Made by a program: the position numbers and the translations under genes
In this document: piece after piece, positions 50,999 through 59,236 of the stretch
Layout of the letters: each line of letters starts with the position of its first letter
Position numbering within the stretch: the first letter of the stretch is position 1
Source: JAZDLX01 sp964538455
GTDB taxonomy: Bacteria > Electryoneota > Electryoneia > Electryoneales > Electryoneaceae
Reading direction: 5' to 3'
Length of the DNA: 64,000 bases
Assembly: GCA_964538455.1 (NCBI GenBank)
Contig: CAZIDZ010000006.1
Span: 1-64,000 of the forward strand
Notes under the pieces: generated by a model
What the model saw: the letters and a program-made list of their open reading frames with translations, nothing else
Told to the model about the DNA's origin: nothing
Database searches by the model: none

Positions 50999-52401
50999 TG
51001 AGCGATCGCTCGAATCCCCTCCGCATCTCGATCGTTGGCCCCGCGGGTAGCGGCAAACTGACCGCACTCCGCTCGCTGATTGGAAACGTGCCCGTGCAGC
51101 AGCGTGGGCGCCTTACCCCTGTGGAGTCGGAATCCGATGTGCTGCTCACCATCCGCCTCGGTACCGAGGATCCTGCCACCGCGGAAAAAGTAGTCCCATT
51201 CGAACTGTGGACTGTGCACGGAGAGGTTTCCTCCACGCTAACATGGCGCACCCTACTAAGCTCCGCCGAGGGGATCATCTTTCTGGCGGATGCTCACGGG
51301 GACCGTCTGACCGCGAATGAGAACAACTTGAGGCGCGTCCGGGAGGCCCTCGAATCGCTCGGCCTCGACCCGGAAGCAGTTCCCTGGGTGTTCGCCTGGA
51401 ACCAGCGCGACCTCGCGGGCGAACAGCAGGTTGATGCACTGGCTTCGACGCTCAACCTTCGCGGCGCACCGGCGTTTGAGACCGTCGCGGCCACAGGCTA
51501 TGGCTTGCTGAAAGTGCTGAAATCCATACGAGATCAGATCCTGGCGCAACGGGAGCGGGACAGCGGCACAATCGGGGAGGAGCGGCCTGAGGCGGAAGCC
51601 GTGCCGGTGAAAGAAGCGGCGACGCCGCCGGAAGAACGGGCCGTTGCGGAACCGGAGCTGAAGACGGGCGCCGGAGCAGAGGAGGCCGATGAGGGCGAAC
51701 CCTCTCGGATGGAATCGATATCTGAGCCGCCTCAATCCGGTTTTGAGGCGCTGCCCGCGGTCGATTCCGACGAGATCACTGGGGAAAACGGGGAGGAAAT
51801 CCTCCCCGGGTACGCTCCGGTGAATCTTGCGGAACGGGGAGAGGGGGGTGGAGAACCTCCGCGGGCGTCCGAAACGGCGGCGGAAACCGAAGGCGAGATA
51901 TCGACCGGCGTCCCCGCGGAGGAGGAACATCCCCGGCAGCCGGGCGGTGCCCTCGCGGAGGAAGGCGAAGAAGCGGGCAATGGCGCCGGGGAAGCGGCCA
52001 TAGAGGCGGGGGAAAGGGAACCGATAGAGAAGGCCACGCCCGAGACGGAACCCCCGTCCTCAACCGGGAAAAAGTCGTTCGGTTTTAACACCCGCTCTTC
52101 AGATGGACTGATTCCACCGTGGGGCGAGGAGGTTGTTGCCAAAACCGACGCCCCCTCCGCAGCCGAAAAGGACTCAAGAGCACAGGGAGATGTCGAGAAA
52201 TCAGCGGAGTCGGAGAGCGAAAAGTCGAAGATCCGGGAGGAGCGGGCGGACGCTGCCCACGGTCCTACATTCCGCTTTCCTGAGGTGAAGACATCCGGGG
52301 AGGCGGAGGCGTCCAAGCGCGAGGACGATGAGGACGAGAAGCAGGACCGCGGCGGTCTCTGGCGGCGTTTGGCGCGAAATATCCGCAACAGGGGAAACTG
52401 A
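50998..52401 (+). CDS. Divergent MglA-like small GTPase with long acidic C-terminal tail
   Basis: Of 467 residues, about 1-185 are a Ras-like GTPase most like MglA: P-loop GPAGSGKLT (14-22), TVHGEV (72-77) in place of MglA TVPGQV, LADAHGD (about 96-102), NQRD (135-138) in place of NKRD and VAATGYG near 165. Three positions are unusual: Leu21 where Ser/Thr binds Mg2+, Glu76 and Gln136. The tail (about 190-440) is a disordered, Glu/Ala/Pro-rich chain, ending with a short basic, amphipathic segment (GGLWRRLARNIRNRGN) that could bind membrane or nucleic acid. It lies among four Roadblock-like genes, as bacterial polarity GTPases lie beside MglB. It may be a slow or non-hydrolysing switch. Confidence 0.75.
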   Translation: MSDRSNPLRISIVGPAGSGKLTALRSLIGNVPVQQRGRLTPVESESDVLLTIRLGTEDPATAEKVVPFELWTVHGEVSSTLTWRTLLSSAEGIIFLADAHGDRLTANENNLRRVREALESLGLDPEAVPWVFAWNQRDLAGEQQVDALASTLNLRGAPAFETVAATGYGLLKVLKSIRDQILAQRERDSGTIGEERPEAEAVPVKEAATPPEERAVAEPELKTGAGAEEADEGEPSRMESISEPPQSGFEALPAVDSDEITGENGEEILPGYAPVNLAERGEGGGEPPRASETAAETEGEISTGVPAEEEHPRQPGGALAEEGEEAGNGAGEAAIEAGEREPIEKATPETEPPSSTGKKSFGFNTRSSDGLIPPWGEEVVAKTDAPSAAEKDSRAQGDVEKSAESESEKSKIREERADAAHGPTFRFPEVKTSGEAEASKREDDEDEKQDRGGLWRRLARNIRNRGN

Positions 52402-52408
52402 GGGATCG

Positions 52409-52810
52409 ATGCTCGACCTGATGGACATTCAGAAGGACCTGGAGCGGCTGAAAAAGAACCGCGACGTGCTCGAGCACCTGCTTGCGATGACGTCCGCGGT
52501 GGGGGCGGTCATTCTTGAACTGTCCGGCGAGCCCGTCGTGGAAGCGGGAGCTTTCGAGGGGGATGTGTCCGGGTTCGCCGCGCGAATCGCGGCCCTCTGG
52601 AAAGCGGGACAGCCGGTTTGCCGATCTTTCGGTGAGATGGCGTTCGAGGAGATGTCGCTGATGGGTTCGAACCACCATCTCCACATCGTTCGTGCCGGGC
52701 TCGAACACCTGCTTGCAGTTGCCTGGGACCGCGAATCCAACCTGGGACTCATTCGCCTCTACGCTGCTCCATCGGCGGATCGCCTCGGTGCGCTGCTCGC
52801 TGAGGTCTGA
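52409..52810 (+). CDS. Roadblock/LC7 domain protein 4
   Basis: This 133-residue protein is the clearest Roadblock member: an N-terminal coiled helix (DIQKDLERLKKNRDVLEHLL), then VGAVILELSGEPVVEAGAF, a helix (VSGFAARIAALWKAG), HHLHIVRAGLEHLLAVAWD and a helix of GLIRLYAAPSADRLGALL. The ATG follows GAGGG. It starts eight bases after the GTPase stop. Its likely partner is that GTPase, possibly as an MglB-type activating dimer. That is inference. Confidence 0.75.
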   Translation: MLDLMDIQKDLERLKKNRDVLEHLLAMTSAVGAVILELSGEPVVEAGAFEGDVSGFAARIAALWKAGQPVCRSFGEMAFEEMSLMGSNHHLHIVRAGLEHLLAVAWDRESNLGLIRLYAAPSADRLGALLAEV

Positions 52811-52955
52811 TCCGGCCTTCCGTTATCTCTATTCTGCACCTATCTTTTTCGACCTTCCTGCCAGCGTTTGAACAGCGACCGCTGTCATCTGCCGCCGACC
52901 GGCCGGATGGCGGCCGGTCCGAACCGAAACACCGGGGCTACCCGGGGAAGGGATT

Positions 52956-54302
52956 GTGATACGCCTGCTGCCCGACAGAACGCTCTCGCGCCGAGTCTGG
53001 CGACTTGCCGGACCGGTTGTCGTGGGGATGATTTCGCAAACCCTGATGAACCTTGTGGACACCGCGATGGTGGGCCGCCTGGGAGCCTCCGCCCTCGCTG
53101 CAACGGGCCTCGGCGGCATCCTGTCGTGGATGGTAATGGGTTCGTTTGGGGCGGTGCACGTGGGCACACAGGCGGTCGCCGCCCGCCGCTACGGTGAGGG
53201 AAGGCCGTGGGAGGCGGGCCGTGCGCTGGACAACGCGCTGGTGCTGTCGCTGGTGATCGGTTCGGTCGGCAGCTTTCTGATCGCGCCGCTCATGAGCCAG
53301 ACCCTGCCGCTGTTTACGAACGACCCGGCTGTGATCGTCCAGGGAAAGGGGTACGTCTACCTGCGTCTGCTCGGCGTGCTTCCCTTCATGATCATCATGG
53401 CGCACCGGGGATTCTTCAACGGGATCGGCGAAACCCACCAGTTCATGGTAATCGGCATCCTGATGAATGTGATCAACGCCGGCCTCAACTGGGTGCTGAT
53501 CTTCGGGCATTTCGGCCTGCCCGCGATGGGTGCGAGGGGTGCGGCGCTGGGGAGCACGATCGGGACGGTGATCGGGATGCTTGCATTCGCCTACGTCGGT
53601 CTCCGCCACCCGCACAAGAACGACTATCGCTACTATCGCATCGCGAATGTCTCCACCTCCATGGAGCGCCGCATCCTTGGCCTGACCATTCCATCAGGCT
53701 CACGGTCGCTGCTGGTGATGCTCGGTTTCTCGATCTTCAGCGGTATCGTCGCGCGACTCGGGACCGTCGAAATGGCGGCGACAAATGTGATCCTCAACAT
53801 CGTCTCGCTCTCTTACATGCCCGGTTTCGGATTCGGCATTGCGGCGGCGAGCCTGATCGGGCAGAAACTTGGCGAGGGTGATCCCGATACCGCCGAAGCC
53901 TTCGGATGGGAGGCTGGGCGGCTGGGTGTGATCACGATGGGGGTGATGGGGTGCATCTTCATCGGAGCGCCCGGGTTCCTGATGAAGGTGTTCACCGAGG
54001 ACCCGATGGTGGTTGCAGCGGGGGCGCTGCCGCTGCGGCTGATGGGATTCGTCCAGGTTTTCGACGCGTTGGGCATGGTGCTCGGCGGTGCGCTCGAGGG
54101 AGCTGGGATGACGAAATGGGTCTTTTTCGCGGAACTGACGGTCAACTGGTTGTTTTTTCTGCCGTTTTCTTTCATTGCAGCCTACCCATTGGGATTGGGG
54201 TTGACTGGGGCGTGGATCGCGTTCGGCAGTTACCTGGCTCTCTACGGAACTGTGGTAACGATCAAATTCTCACGGGGTTCATGGAAAACGATTGAGGTGT
54301 GA
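52956..54302 (+). CDS. MATE-family efflux transporter (NorM-like)
   Basis: This 448-residue protein has twelve predicted helices in two six-helix halves: WRLAGPVVVGMISQTLMNLV with the conserved DTAMVGRLG in the first and LGLTIPSGSRSLLVMLGFSI in the second, plus GVGAAT-like GFGFGIAAASLIGQKLG. MATE proteins export drugs or metabolites using Na+ or H+. The GTG at 52956 follows GGGGAAGGGA. It is 145 bp downstream of the Roadblock cluster and probably independent of it. Confidence 0.92.
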   Translation: MIRLLPDRTLSRRVWRLAGPVVVGMISQTLMNLVDTAMVGRLGASALAATGLGGILSWMVMGSFGAVHVGTQAVAARRYGEGRPWEAGRALDNALVLSLVIGSVGSFLIAPLMSQTLPLFTNDPAVIVQGKGYVYLRLLGVLPFMIIMAHRGFFNGIGETHQFMVIGILMNVINAGLNWVLIFGHFGLPAMGARGAALGSTIGTVIGMLAFAYVGLRHPHKNDYRYYRIANVSTSMERRILGLTIPSGSRSLLVMLGFSIFSGIVARLGTVEMAATNVILNIVSLSYMPGFGFGIAAASLIGQKLGEGDPDTAEAFGWEAGRLGVITMGVMGCIFIGAPGFLMKVFTEDPMVVAAGALPLRLMGFVQVFDALGMVLGGALEGAGMTKWVFFAELTVNWLFFLPFSFIAAYPLGLGLTGAWIAFGSYLALYGTVVTIKFSRGSWKTIEV

Positions 54303-54437
54303 TCGATTGGGGGCATGCGAGGGGGCACATCGTTTCTAATTTCATCATCTTTACGTGTTTAGTCGTAGTGCTTCCGAGAGCGGGTGGAAATAGAGTGTCT
54401 CGGTATCCGTGAAAAAAGCGCAATCGCCGATCTATTC

Positions 54438-54453
54438 TGTGAAAAGAGTCACG
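54438..54453. promoter_or_regulatory. CRP/FNR-like site 1
   Basis: TGTGA-AAAGAG-TCACG matches the CRP-family consensus TGTGA-N6-TCACA at nine of ten arm bases. It lies about 280 bp upstream of the Fe-S protein start. Confidence 0.5.
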
Positions 54454-54617
54454 AGACATGACTTGCGTTTCAGTGTATTACATTCCTACGTTTGCAGTGC
54501 AGCCTTTCGGGGGGAGGCGCAGCGAAATACTGATAATCCAACTGCTTGATTCATTCGCTATTCACCCTTCCTCGTTTGATTGGTCGTAGGAGTCCAAGGC
54601 TGTTCAAGAGCGCGAAT

Positions 54618-54633
54618 TGTGAAAAAAGACACA
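54618..54633. promoter_or_regulatory. CRP/FNR-like site 2
   Basis: TGTGA-AAAAAG-ACACA matches TGTGA-N6-TCACA at nine of ten arm bases. It lies about 100 bp upstream of the Fe-S protein start, where an activator site would be expected. Confidence 0.5.
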
Positions 54634-54729
54634 GGTTGGTCCGGAACGCCAGGCGTGCCCTGAAAAGCCAGTTTTCCCCAGCCCCCCAGGGAACGCCGAG
54701 CGGTGCCGGCCGCGAAAAGGGGGGAATTC

Positions 54730-55509
54730 ATGCCGAAGGCCATCCTGTTGGACTTCACGCGCTGCATCGGCTGTCAGGCTTGCGAAAAGGCATGTGCGGA
54801 GCAAAACGACCTGCCCGGTGACCCACCGGAAGACCGTCTTTCCTGGAAAAACTTCACTGTGGTGCTCGAAGCCCAGGGGCAGAACTACCGCCGCATGTGC
54901 ATGCACTGTCTGACGCCCACGTGCGTTTCCGTATGCCCGGTGGGTGCACTGAAAAAAACGGAACTTGGACCGGTGGTGTACGATCCGTACAAGTGTATCG
55001 GCTGTCGATACTGCATGATGGCATGCCCATTCCAGGTGCCAACCTATGAATGGCAGAATCCGATTCCAGTCATCCGCAAGTGCATCATGTGCAACGAACG
55101 TGTCGAAGCCGGAAACGAGCCGGCCTGCACCTGGGTCTGTCCTACAGGCGCCAGCCGTTTCGGAGACAGGGACCATCTGCTCGCTATCGCTCACCGGAGG
55201 ATTGCCGCATTTCCGGAGAGGTACGTGGATCACATCTTCGGCGAATCGGAGGTGGGGGGCACGAGTGTGATCATGCTTTCGGGGGTACCCTTCTCGGATC
55301 TCGGCCTTCGCATGGATCTTGGCAATCGGCCGTTGTCCGACCTGACCTGGACGGTGATGAGCAAGATCCCGAACGTCGTGATCACCGGCGCAATTCTGCT
55401 CGGCGGGCTGAGCTGGATCATTCAGCGACGGATGGACATCGAACGGGAAAATCTGGATCAACCCACTCGCAGGGATGACGCTGATCGCGGGGAAGGGGGT
55501 GCGCTATGA
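54730..55509 (+). CDS. Four-cluster Fe-S electron-transfer subunit (HybA/NrfC-like)
   Basis: This 259-residue protein has four [4Fe-4S] motifs: CIGCQACEKAC, CMHCLTPTCVSVCP, CIGCRYCMMACPF and CIMCNERVEAGNEPACTWVCP. A C-terminal membrane helix (VVITGAILLGGLSWII) anchors it, as in HybA. The N-terminus lacks a Tat signal, so it may be placed by a partner, or face the cytoplasm. The ATG follows GGGGGG. It overlaps the NrfD-like gene by four bases. No catalytic (Mo, W or NiFe) subunit is present, so its electron donor is encoded elsewhere. Confidence 0.9.
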   Translation: MPKAILLDFTRCIGCQACEKACAEQNDLPGDPPEDRLSWKNFTVVLEAQGQNYRRMCMHCLTPTCVSVCPVGALKKTELGPVVYDPYKCIGCRYCMMACPFQVPTYEWQNPIPVIRKCIMCNERVEAGNEPACTWVCPTGASRFGDRDHLLAIAHRRIAAFPERYVDHIFGESEVGGTSVIMLSGVPFSDLGLRMDLGNRPLSDLTWTVMSKIPNVVITGAILLGGLSWIIQRRMDIERENLDQPTRRDDADRGEGGAL

Positions 55510-56729
55510 CCACGCTGGCAATGCAGCTCAAGGAGTGGTCCAGCGGACGTTCTCTGCGCCGGAGAATCGGTTGGTTGATTGTGGCGTTGATCATCGCTCA
55601 GGGGCTGTACTGGTCGGTGCGCCGGTTTTTCTTCGGTCTCGGGGCGGTGACCAATCTCAAGGACCATTTTCCCTGGGGATTCTGGATCGGTTTCGACGTG
55701 ATGGGCGGTGTGGCCCTTGCGGCGGGAGGGTTCACTCTCTGCTGCCTCGTCTACGTTTTCGGCTACCACCGCTATCACTCGATCGTGCGCCCGACGGTGC
55801 TGACAGCGTTCCTCGGCTACATCCTCGTCGCCGTCGGACTGATGTACGATCTCGGCAAGTATTTCAACATTTTGCATCCGGTGGTGTACTGGAACTTGCA
55901 CTCGGTGATGCTTGAAGTAGCCTGGTGTGTGATGCTCTACCTCGCGGTTCTTTTCCTCGAGTTCCTCCCGGTCGTTTTCGAAAAGTTCCGCATGGGCAAA
56001 GCGCTGCGGACGATGCAAAAGGCGTCGATCCCGATCGTGCTCGCGGGTGTGATTCTCTCGACGTTGCATCAATCCTCGCTGGGGAGTCTGTTCCTGATCG
56101 TTCCGGAAAAGCTGCATCCGCTCTGGTACACGCCGATCCTGCCCGTGCTCTTTTTCCTCTCGGCTGTGGCGGTGGGACCGGCGATGGTCATCGTCGAATC
56201 CTGTTTCAGCGCGCGCCTTTTCCGCCGGGGACTCGAGCTGCCGATCCTGGCGGATCTCTCCCGGTTTCTGCTCGTGGCCGTGATCCTCTACATGGGAGTG
56301 AGGGTCCAGGACATCTACGTTCGTGGCGTGCAGGGCGACCTGTTCGCGCCGGGATTTGAGACCTTCAGCTTCTGGCTCGAGAACCTGCTTTTCATCATCC
56401 CGATCGTGGTTTTGTCAATTCCCGGCATGCGCGAACGGCGTCCCTGGCTGCCACTCTCGGCATTTTCCGTTGTCGCGGGCGTCGTCTGGAACCGGCTGAA
56501 CGTGTGCTGGGTCGGGATGATTCGCCAGTCGGGTACAACCTACGTCCCGAGGATCTCGGAAGTCCTGGTCAGCGTCTTTCTTGTGACCGTGGGAGCGCTG
56601 GCGTTCTACCTGATCGGGAAGTATTTCCCGGTATTCCCCGAACTGGAAGCGAAGGACAATTACGGGGCGAGCTGCCTTAAAGTAGACCCGGCGCCTCAAC
56701 AGCTTCGGTCCGTTTCGGAATCGGAGTAG
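55506..56729 (+). CDS. HybB/NrfD-like membrane quinone-interacting subunit
   Basis: This 407-residue polytopic protein with about ten helices belongs to the HybB branch of the NrfD family: DHFPWGFWIGFDVMGGVALAAGG, then VGLMYDLGKYFNILHP and LSTLHQSSLGSLFLIVPEKL. HybB exchanges electrons between an Fe-S subunit and the quinone pool. It overlaps the Fe-S gene by ATGA, and a tetrahaem cytochrome gene follows after 55 bp, so electrons may pass between quinone and periplasmic cytochrome. Confidence 0.92.
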   Translation: MTTLAMQLKEWSSGRSLRRRIGWLIVALIIAQGLYWSVRRFFFGLGAVTNLKDHFPWGFWIGFDVMGGVALAAGGFTLCCLVYVFGYHRYHSIVRPTVLTAFLGYILVAVGLMYDLGKYFNILHPVVYWNLHSVMLEVAWCVMLYLAVLFLEFLPVVFEKFRMGKALRTMQKASIPIVLAGVILSTLHQSSLGSLFLIVPEKLHPLWYTPILPVLFFLSAVAVGPAMVIVESCFSARLFRRGLELPILADLSRFLLVAVILYMGVRVQDIYVRGVQGDLFAPGFETFSFWLENLLFIIPIVVLSIPGMRERRPWLPLSAFSVVAGVVWNRLNVCWVGMIRQSGTTYVPRISEVLVSVFLVTVGALAFYLIGKYFPVFPELEAKDNYGASCLKVDPAPQQLRSVSESE

Positions 56730-56784
56730 AGAAAACACCGCCGTGTTCCTGAGGGTGGAACCGGCCTGCATAAAGGAGTGGACG

Positions 56785-57156
56785 ATGAGTGCGATGCTGA
56801 AACGGCTGCTGATTGCGGTGACGGCGGTGGTGCTTCTTGCCGGAACGGCGTGGGTGCAGGATAAGAAACCGGAACAGCCTTTCGTCTATGACTGGGAACA
56901 CCGTCACGCCCCGGTTCCGCGCAAGCACGTTTTCCAGACCAAATATCTCGGTGGGTCGCAAATTGTGTTCGATCACGAGCTGCACACCAAGGACCTGGGA
57001 TTGGAGTGTATCGAGTGCCACCATGTGGAAGGCTGCCAGCATTGCCACGGCGAGGAGGTGAGAACGGTGGATGTGCAGGAAGCGAAGGTGGCTCTGCACA
57101 CCAACTGTTTCGTCTGCCACGCGGATAAGGCGTGTATTGATTGTCACAGGCAATAA
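56785..57156 (+). CDS. Tetrahaem c-type cytochrome (class III-like)
   Basis: This 123-residue secreted protein has a signal peptide (LKRLLIAVTAVVLLAGTAW) and four CxxCH haem motifs: CIECH, CQHCH, CFVCH and CIDCH. Several extra His residues (FDHELH, HHVEG, LHTNC) can be the distal ligands, as in class III cytochromes. The ATG follows AAAGGAG. It closes the operon with the HybA- and HybB-like subunits and should be its periplasmic electron carrier. Confidence 0.9.
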   Translation: MSAMLKRLLIAVTAVVLLAGTAWVQDKKPEQPFVYDWEHRHAPVPRKHVFQTKYLGGSQIVFDHELHTKDLGLECIECHHVEGCQHCHGEEVRTVDVQEAKVALHTNCFVCHADKACIDCHRQ

Positions 57157-57225
57157 CGCAGTTCTCTTCCCCGGTGGGAATTGGTGAAGACCCTTCTTGA
57201 TCCCGCCTGTTCCCACCCCACGCAA

Positions 57226-57259
57226 AACGCCCGCAGTCTTTCACGAGGCCGCGGGCGTT
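57226..57259. terminator. Probable terminator between the cytochrome operon and pdxT
   Basis: AACGCCCGC (57226-57234) pairs with GCGGGCGTT (57251-57259). On the minus strand the stem is followed by TTTT, so it could end the pdxST transcript. On the plus strand there is no T run. Confidence 0.45.
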
Positions 57260-57358
57260 CGTCAATTGGGACTACTACCCCATTGATTCGACCTAATACA
57301 AGATTGAACTGCACTAGGCCGATGGACGATCCAGCTTATAGAATAGAGGTGTAGCAGC

Positions 57359-57922
57359 CTACGCTGCGTTGAAGATCAGCTTATGCAGGCGGCGGTCATC
57401 GCTCCGCTCAGGGTGGAAGGTGGCGAGCCAGATGTTGTCTTTGCGGACGAGCACGGGTGCGTCACGGTGTTCCGCCAGCACCTCAATGCCCTCACCAATC
57501 CGGTGGAAGACCGGCGCGCGAATAAACACGGCGTCGAAGGGTTTGTCAAGGCCCTTGATTCGGATCGGTGCGATGTGGCTGTCCACCTGGCGGCCGTAGG
57601 CGTTGCGTTCGACCTCAACGTCAATCAGGCCGAGCGGCGTGACTTTGTGATGGGTTCCGACGCCCAGCCAGATCGCGCCCGCACAGGTGCCCAGGAGGAG
57701 TTTTCCTGCTTTGGCCTCCTCAATCAGTAGTGTGTGGATCTCATAGCGGCGGCCGAGCAGGTCGATGGTCGAGGATTCTCCGCCGGGGATGATGTAGGCG
57801 TCCGGGTTGTGGCGCTCCCCGTCCTCATGACGGCGGATTTGCACGCTCTCGACGCTGATGTCCGCGAGCGCCTTCTGGTGGGTTTCGAAATCGCCCTGCA
57901 ATGCGACAACGCCAACCAGCAT
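57359..57922 (-). CDS. pdxT: Pyridoxal 5'-phosphate synthase glutaminase subunit
   Basis: This 187-residue class I glutaminase supplies ammonia to PdxS. The nucleophile Cys80 is in LGTCAGAIWL, PGGESSTI binds glutamine, and the His-Glu pair is in ATFHPERSDD. The start MLVGVVALQGDFETH is typical. It follows pdxS on the minus strand, separated by 132 bp that contain a palindrome. PLP made here is the cofactor of Kbl in this window. Confidence 0.95.
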   Translation of the reverse strand: MLVGVVALQGDFETHQKALADISVESVQIRRHEDGERHNPDAYIIPGGESSTIDLLGRRYEIHTLLIEEAKAGKLLLGTCAGAIWLGVGTHHKVTPLGLIDVEVERNAYGRQVDSHIAPIRIKGLDKPFDAVFIRAPVFHRIGEGIEVLAEHRDAPVLVRKDNIWLATFHPERSDDRRLHKLIFNAA

Positions 57923-57946
57923 TCCATTTTCCTTTGATATGGGTGG

Positions 57947-58045
57947 GAATTAAAAAGGGGACACGTACCTTTTAATTTCGGTCTTGCGTGTGAGAGCAAA
58001 GACGTCTTTCACGAAATTAAAAGGTACGTGTCCCCTTTTTAATTC
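57947..58045. repeat. GGGGACACGTACC palindrome, copy B
   Basis: The arms 57947-57980 and 58012-58045 are perfectly complementary over 34 bp and match those of copy A at 21997 (33 bp in common). The 31-nt loop is unrelated to copy A. It sits between pdxS and pdxT, inside the probable operon. Confidence 0.9.
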
Positions 58046-58054
58046 AGCTGCGAG

Positions 58055-58987
58055 CTACCAGCCGCGGACGGCCAGTTTTTCCTCCTCGGGCATCGTGCGT
58101 ACGTCCAGGCCGGTCATCACCGCTCCCTGGTCGCGCTGAGCGGCGAGCACTTCCGCCGGGTCGTCAAAGTGGGTTACCGCGCGGACGATCGCCGCGGCGA
58201 GAGCGCTCTGCACCCTGATCTTTTCCTTCTCGGGCAGCTCGACGCCCGCTTTGAAAATCCCGCTGCCGACAAAGACCGATTCCGCTCCCAACTGCATCAT
58301 CATCGCCGCGTCCGCGGGAGTCGCCACCCCGCCCGCGGCGAAATTGGGGACCGGCATCTTGCCGTGCTCGTGAACGTATTTGACGATCTCGTAAGGCGCT
58401 TGGAGTTCCTTGGCGGCCTTCATCAGTTCGCTGGATGGCATCGCGTGGATGCGTCTCATCTCCGCCATCACCTGGCGCATGTGGCGAACCGCTTCGACAA
58501 CGTTGCCCGTTCCCGCCTCTCCCTTGGTGCGGATCATCGCGGCTCCTTCACCGATCCGCCGCAGCGCCTCGCCGAGGTTGCGGCAGCCGCAGACGAAGGG
58601 CACCCGGAATGGATGCTTGTCTACATGGTTTTCTTCATCGGCGGGTGTGAGCACTTCGGATTCGTCGATAAAATCGACGCCGAGTTCCTGGAGGAGCTGC
58701 GCTTCAACGAAGTGGCCGATGCGAATTTTTGCCATTACCGGGATCTGAACGGTGCTCATGATCTCTTCGAGCACGTCAATGCGGCTCATCCGGGCGACGC
58801 CGCCCTCCTTGCGAATGTCCGCCGGCACGCGCTCGAGCGCCATCACCGACGCCGCTCCAGCGTCCTCCGCGATCTTGGCCTGTTCGGCGTTGGTCACGTC
58901 CATAATCACGCCGCCGCGCAACATGTCCGCGAGGCCTACCTTGACTTCGAACGTGCGCTCATTTCCGTTGGGATTCTTGCTGCTCAT
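58055..58987 (-). CDS. pdxS: Pyridoxal 5'-phosphate synthase subunit
   Basis: This 310-residue barrel enzyme makes PLP from ribose 5-phosphate, glyceraldehyde 3-phosphate and ammonia. It is close to the family consensus throughout: LADMLRGGVIMDVTNAEQAK, ALERVPADIRKEGGVARM, the active-site Lys in VPVMAKIRIGH and NFAAGGVATPADAAMMMQLG. The ATG at 58987 is chosen; GTG at 58990 is in frame. GAAGGTGA lies upstream. It precedes pdxT in the same direction. Confidence 0.96.
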   Translation of the reverse strand: MSSKNPNGNERTFEVKVGLADMLRGGVIMDVTNAEQAKIAEDAGAASVMALERVPADIRKEGGVARMSRIDVLEEIMSTVQIPVMAKIRIGHFVEAQLLQELGVDFIDESEVLTPADEENHVDKHPFRVPFVCGCRNLGEALRRIGEGAAMIRTKGEAGTGNVVEAVRHMRQVMAEMRRIHAMPSSELMKAAKELQAPYEIVKYVHEHGKMPVPNFAAGGVATPADAAMMMQLGAESVFVGSGIFKAGVELPEKEKIRVQSALAAAIVRAVTHFDDPAEVLAAQRDQGAVMTGLDVRTMPEEEKLAVRGW

Positions 58988-59236
58988 CACTTCACCTTCT
59001 GGTATGGATGTTCCTAAACATCAATAACTAAAGGTTGTCCTGTCAGGGAACCAGAAAAAGTTGCCCCACCTCGGGGCCAAGTGCAATATACAACGTAAAG
59101 AGGGCTCGTCACGGCGATCCCCGGCGCTGTTCTCCCGGGTCCGGTGGATCATGGCGCTGGTGGCGGGACAACCCACGAAAGAAGGCGGCCGAACGGGCCG
59201 CCTTTGCTATTTGCCGGTCAGAATTTCCGGGTAGAG

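Larger units (their letters stand above)
54303..54729 (+). promoter_or_regulatory. Regulatory region before the electron-transfer operon
   Basis: This 427-bp AT-richer stretch has no gene. It contains two CRP/FNR-like sites (listed separately) and a weaker third (CGTGAAAAAAGCGCAA, about 54409). The repeated TGTGAAAA motif suggests a regulated promoter for the genes starting at 54730. Confidence 0.5.

Noticed and set aside
49750..52810. Actinobacterial-type conservon
   Set aside because: No histidine kinase, DUF742 or cytochrome P450 gene accompanies the Roadblock and GTPase genes, and the number of Roadblock-like genes differs.
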